Positions 7,150 to 9,064 of a stretch of 9,064 nt of DNA are shown here, one piece after another. The position numbers and the translations under genes were made by a program. The DNA lies in NCBI GenBank assembly GCA_903825065.1, contig CAIJZG010000179.1, positions 1 through 9,064 of the forward strand, given 5' to 3'. The notes beneath the pieces are model-generated. The model was not told the DNA's origin, did not search any database, and worked only from the letters and a program-made list of their open reading frames with translations. Numbering within the stretch: the stretch's first letter is position 1; each line of letters begins with the position of its first letter. Source of the DNA: an uncultured Bacteroidota bacterium (lineage in GTDB: Bacteria; Bacteroidota; Bacteroidia; Chitinophagales; Chitinophagaceae).

Positions 7150-8397
7150 ATGTTAAAACAATTAAGTATTCTTTGGACTAGCTTCAAAATGGCACTTCAG
7201 GAATTGAGGGTGAATAAGCTGCGTACTTTTCTTTCACTGTTTGGCATTACTATTGGAATCTTTTGTATTATCGGAGTATTGGCAACAGTGGATAGTTTGG
7301 AACAGAAAGTTCAAAATGATATTAAAGCACTTGGAACGAATACTATTTATATCGACAAATGGTCATATGGAGGGGGACCTGATTATCCTTGGTGGAAATA
7401 TGTGAAACGTCCTGTACCTAAGATTGAGGAAATAAAAACCATCAAAGAAAAGAGTCAACTTTATTCCTTTGCTGCTATGTTTATTGAAAGAACAGTGAAT
7501 GTATCTTATATAGATAATACATTGAATGGTGTAAATATGTATGGAGTTTCTGAAGAGTTTGATAAGATCCAAACCATTGATATTGCTAATGGCAGATACC
7601 TGAATGATGCAGAGTTTACGTATGGCACACCTTCAGTTATGATAGGTACACAAGTGGCTGAAGAATTATTTGGAAAACCAGAGAAAGCTGTTGGACAGGA
7701 AATTTCTTATGGTGGAAAGCGATTGAATGTAATTGGTGTGATTAAAAAGCAAGGGCAAAGTATGGGTGGGGGCTTTGACTATGATAAATGTTTGATGGTT
7801 TCGTATCGCTACTTTGCTACTATGTATAATCCAGATTTGAATCAACCAAAAATATTGGTTCAAGGCAAAGAACATATTCCATCAAAGGCATTACAAGAAG
7901 AACTAACTGGAATTATGCGCCAAATTAGAAAATTGAGTCCAACGCAAGAAGATGATTTTACATGTAATGATATTGCCGTATTTAGTGAACAGATTAAAGG
8001 TTTTTTTGGAAAAGTAAGTGCTGGAGGATGGGCAATTGCCGGATTAAGTTTAATTGTAGGAGCTTTTGGAGTTGCCAATATTATGTTCGTAACAGTAAGA
8101 GAGCGAACTAGTCAAATTGGATTAAAAAAAGCCATCGGTGCAAAAAGAGGCACCATCTTAACGGAGTTTTTAATTGAAAGTGCCTTTTTATGTATCATAG
8201 GTGGATTGCTAGGTCTTTTTTTTGTATGGTTACTAGCTTTAGGATTAACTAGTGTTTTGCCATTCCCTATCTTTATATCCCCCAATATTATCACACTTGC
8301 CATGAGCATCTGCATCGGTTTGGGAATTATTTCGGGAATTATTCCAGCATTTATTGCAGCTAAAATGGATCCTGTGGTTGCAATTAGAACCAAATAA
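7150..8397 (+). CDS. ABC transporter permease, MacB/FtsX type
   Basis: Integral inner-membrane subunit of a MacB-like (type VII) ABC system; such systems use ATP in the cytoplasm to drive movement of their periplasmic parts. Seen in 415 residues: an amphipathic start, TM1 at about 27-47, a large periplasmic MacB-type core domain (about 48-285) with a GGGPDYPWWKY patch (74-84), then an FtsX domain with TMs at about 293-316, 341-366 and 380-403. The cytoplasmic loop VRERTSQIGLKKAIGAKR (316-333) and the end AAKMDPVVAIR are hallmarks of the family. There is no ATPase or membrane-fusion gene next to it: the gene has its own promoter box and terminator. Its ATPase partner must be elsewhere, and the substrate cannot be predicted. 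ATG 7150 is chosen because it directly precedes the typical N-terminal helix (SFKMALQELRVNKLRTFLS). Confidence 0.92.
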   Translation: MLKQLSILWTSFKMALQELRVNKLRTFLSLFGITIGIFCIIGVLATVDSLEQKVQNDIKALGTNTIYIDKWSYGGGPDYPWWKYVKRPVPKIEEIKTIKEKSQLYSFAAMFIERTVNVSYIDNTLNGVNMYGVSEEFDKIQTIDIANGRYLNDAEFTYGTPSVMIGTQVAEELFGKPEKAVGQEISYGGKRLNVIGVIKKQGQSMGGGFDYDKCLMVSYRYFATMYNPDLNQPKILVQGKEHIPSKALQEELTGIMRQIRKLSPTQEDDFTCNDIAVFSEQIKGFFGKVSAGGWAIAGLSLIVGAFGVANIMFVTVRERTSQIGLKKAIGAKRGTILTEFLIESAFLCIIGGLLGLFFVWLLALGLTSVLPFPIFISPNIITLAMSICIGLGIISGIIPAFIAAKMDPVVAIRTK

Positions 8398-8417
8398 AAT
8401 AGTTGATAAATGATAAT

Positions 8418-8457
8418 ACGCATTGATTTCGTTAAATCGAAGGTCAATGCGTTTTTG
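8418..8457 (+). terminator. Rho-independent terminator of the permease gene
   Basis: ACGCATTGA (8418-8426) pairs perfectly with TCAATGCGT (8444-8452). Inside, TTCG (8428-8431) pairs with CGAA (8438-8441) across a small 1x2 internal loop, leaving a 6-nt loop. A T-rich tail, TTTTG, follows. It begins 20 bp after the permease stop codon and ends before the tsaD promoter region, separating the two transcription units. Confidence 0.9.
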
Positions 8458-8490
8458 TATTAAGATAAATTACTAAACATTTGTTTCAAT

Positions 8491-8498
8491 TAACTTCG
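8491..8498 (+). promoter_or_regulatory. Possible -7 box (TAACTTCG) of tsaD
   Basis: One mismatch from TAnnTTTG, ending 4 nt before the GTG start of tsaD. There is no TTTG at the expected -33 distance; a TTTG at 8480-8483 is too close. The evidence is the repeated spacing seen at other genes of the window. Confidence 0.4.
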
Positions 8499-8502
8499 CC
8501 AG

Positions 8503-9064
8503 GTGGATACCCAAAAAAATATTACCATTTTAGCCATTGAATCTTCTTGTGATGAAACATCAGCTAGCATCTGTGTAAATGGAAAAATATTATCTAATAG
8601 TATTGCTACACAAGCAGTTCATGAACAATACGGAGGAGTAGTGCCAGAATTGGCAAGCAGGGCTCATATGCAAAACATAGTTCCTGTAATTGAAACATGT
8701 TTACAGGAATCTTTTCCAAAATTGAATGCTTCTGAGAGAATGCAAGAAATTTCAGCATTTGCATTTACGCAAGCACCTGGTTTAATAGGTAGTTTGTTGG
8801 TGGGAGTGCAGTTTGCAAAGTCATTGGCATTATCGCTTGATAAACCTTTAATTTCGGTTCATCATATGCAAGCGCATGTACTAGCTAATCTGATTCAGGA
8901 TCCTGCTCCATCTTTTCCTTTTCTATGTTTAACAGTAAGTGGCGGACATACTCAAATTGTACTCGCAAAATCTCCCCTAGAGTTAGAAATTCTCGGTGAA
9001 ACAATTGATGACGCGGCCGGTGAGGCATTTGATAAAACTGCTAAGTTATTGGGTCTGCCTTATC
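8503..9064 (+). CDS. tsaD: tRNA N6-adenosine threonylcarbamoyltransferase TsaD, 5' part (runs off the window)
   Basis: Family role: with TsaB and TsaE, transfers the threonylcarbamoyl group from TC-AMP to A37 of ANN-decoding tRNAs (t6A), in the cytoplasm; essential in most bacteria. Seen in the 187 complete codons: an ASKHA-type first strand ITILAIESSCDETSASI, then YGGVVPELASRAH, APGLIGSLLVG, the metal-binding VHHMQAH (HxxxH ligands H121 and H125), SGGHTQIV, and DDAAGEAFDKTAKLLG. The frame is open to the window edge; a full protein is normally about 330-340 residues, so nearly half is missing. The start is GTG 8503: an in-frame TAA at 8491 bounds it, no ATG lies between, and later Met codons would remove the first strand. 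The usual GPGL reads APGL here. It follows the permease terminator and appears to be independently transcribed. Confidence 0.96.
   Translation, partial: MDTQKNITILAIESSCDETSASICVNGKILSNSIATQAVHEQYGGVVPELASRAHMQNIVPVIETCLQESFPKLNASERMQEISAFAFTQAPGLIGSLLVGVQFAKSLALSLDKPLISVHHMQAHVLANLIQDPAPSFPFLCLTVSGGHTQIVLAKSPLELEILGETIDDAAGEAFDKTAKLLGLPY

Noticed and set aside
7080..7181. 33-codon ORF with a TTG start 5 nt after the TATCTTTG box, overlapping the permease start out of frame
   Set aside because: TTG start, no recognisable protein features, and it is explained by chance in a short intergenic stretch. Not enough to call a gene or leader peptide.
8112..8447. 111-codon open frame on the minus strand inside the permease 3' end
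   Set aside because: It is antisense to a clear FtsX domain and runs through the terminator hairpin. Its sequence has no recognisable family features, so it is a shadow frame.
2382..9064. TrmN6 and TsaD as a linked tRNA-A37 modification cluster
   Set aside because: Both enzymes act on A37, but they are more than 5 kb apart, on opposite strands and separated by unrelated transcription units with terminators.

Overview
The window is a stretch of ordinary-looking chromosome from a Bacteroidota bacterium, most likely Chitinophagaceae or a close relative. That placement is an inference from several signs: the AT-rich composition, TAnnTTTG-type promoter boxes with no Shine-Dalgarno sequences, a type-B sdhC-sdhA-sdhB operon with one membrane subunit, and protein sequences of the Bacteroidota kind throughout. 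No CRISPR array, phage gene, toxin-antitoxin pair, transposase, rRNA or tRNA gene is visible.

Layout. At the left edge (31-2313, +) lies the C-terminal three quarters of a large S9-family (prolyl oligopeptidase type) serine peptidase. Its signal peptide and N-terminus are absent, and an in-frame stop sits directly before its first ATG. It converges on trmN6 (2382-3104, -), a tRNA adenine-N6 methyltransferase with a GTG start; a degenerate ~10-bp repeat lies between them. A 274-bp gap (3105-3378) follows. It holds a 7-bp tandem repeat, a REP-like palindromic patch and the terminator of the next operon. The sdhC-sdhA-sdhB operon (6918 down to 3379, -) encodes a complete succinate:quinone oxidoreductase. 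A 231-bp divergent promoter region separates it from a single MacB/FtsX-type ABC transporter permease (7150-8397, +), which has its own promoter box and a strong terminator. The window ends inside tsaD (8503-9064, +), the t6A tRNA-modification gene, which also starts with GTG.

How the genes work together. Only the three sdh genes form a clear functional unit, linking the TCA cycle to the respiratory quinone pool, which in this phylum is usually menaquinone. TrmN6 and TsaD are both tRNA-modifying enzymes that act on A37, but they are far apart and transcribed separately, so this is probably coincidence. The peptidase and the permease are isolated housekeeping or envelope genes.

The most informative non-coding signal is positional. 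An exact or near-exact TAnnTTTG box lies 4-5 nt before the start codon of sdhC, the permease, tsaD and trmN6. This suggests leaderless or nearly leaderless mRNAs. I found no convincing evidence of a new multi-gene system in this window.
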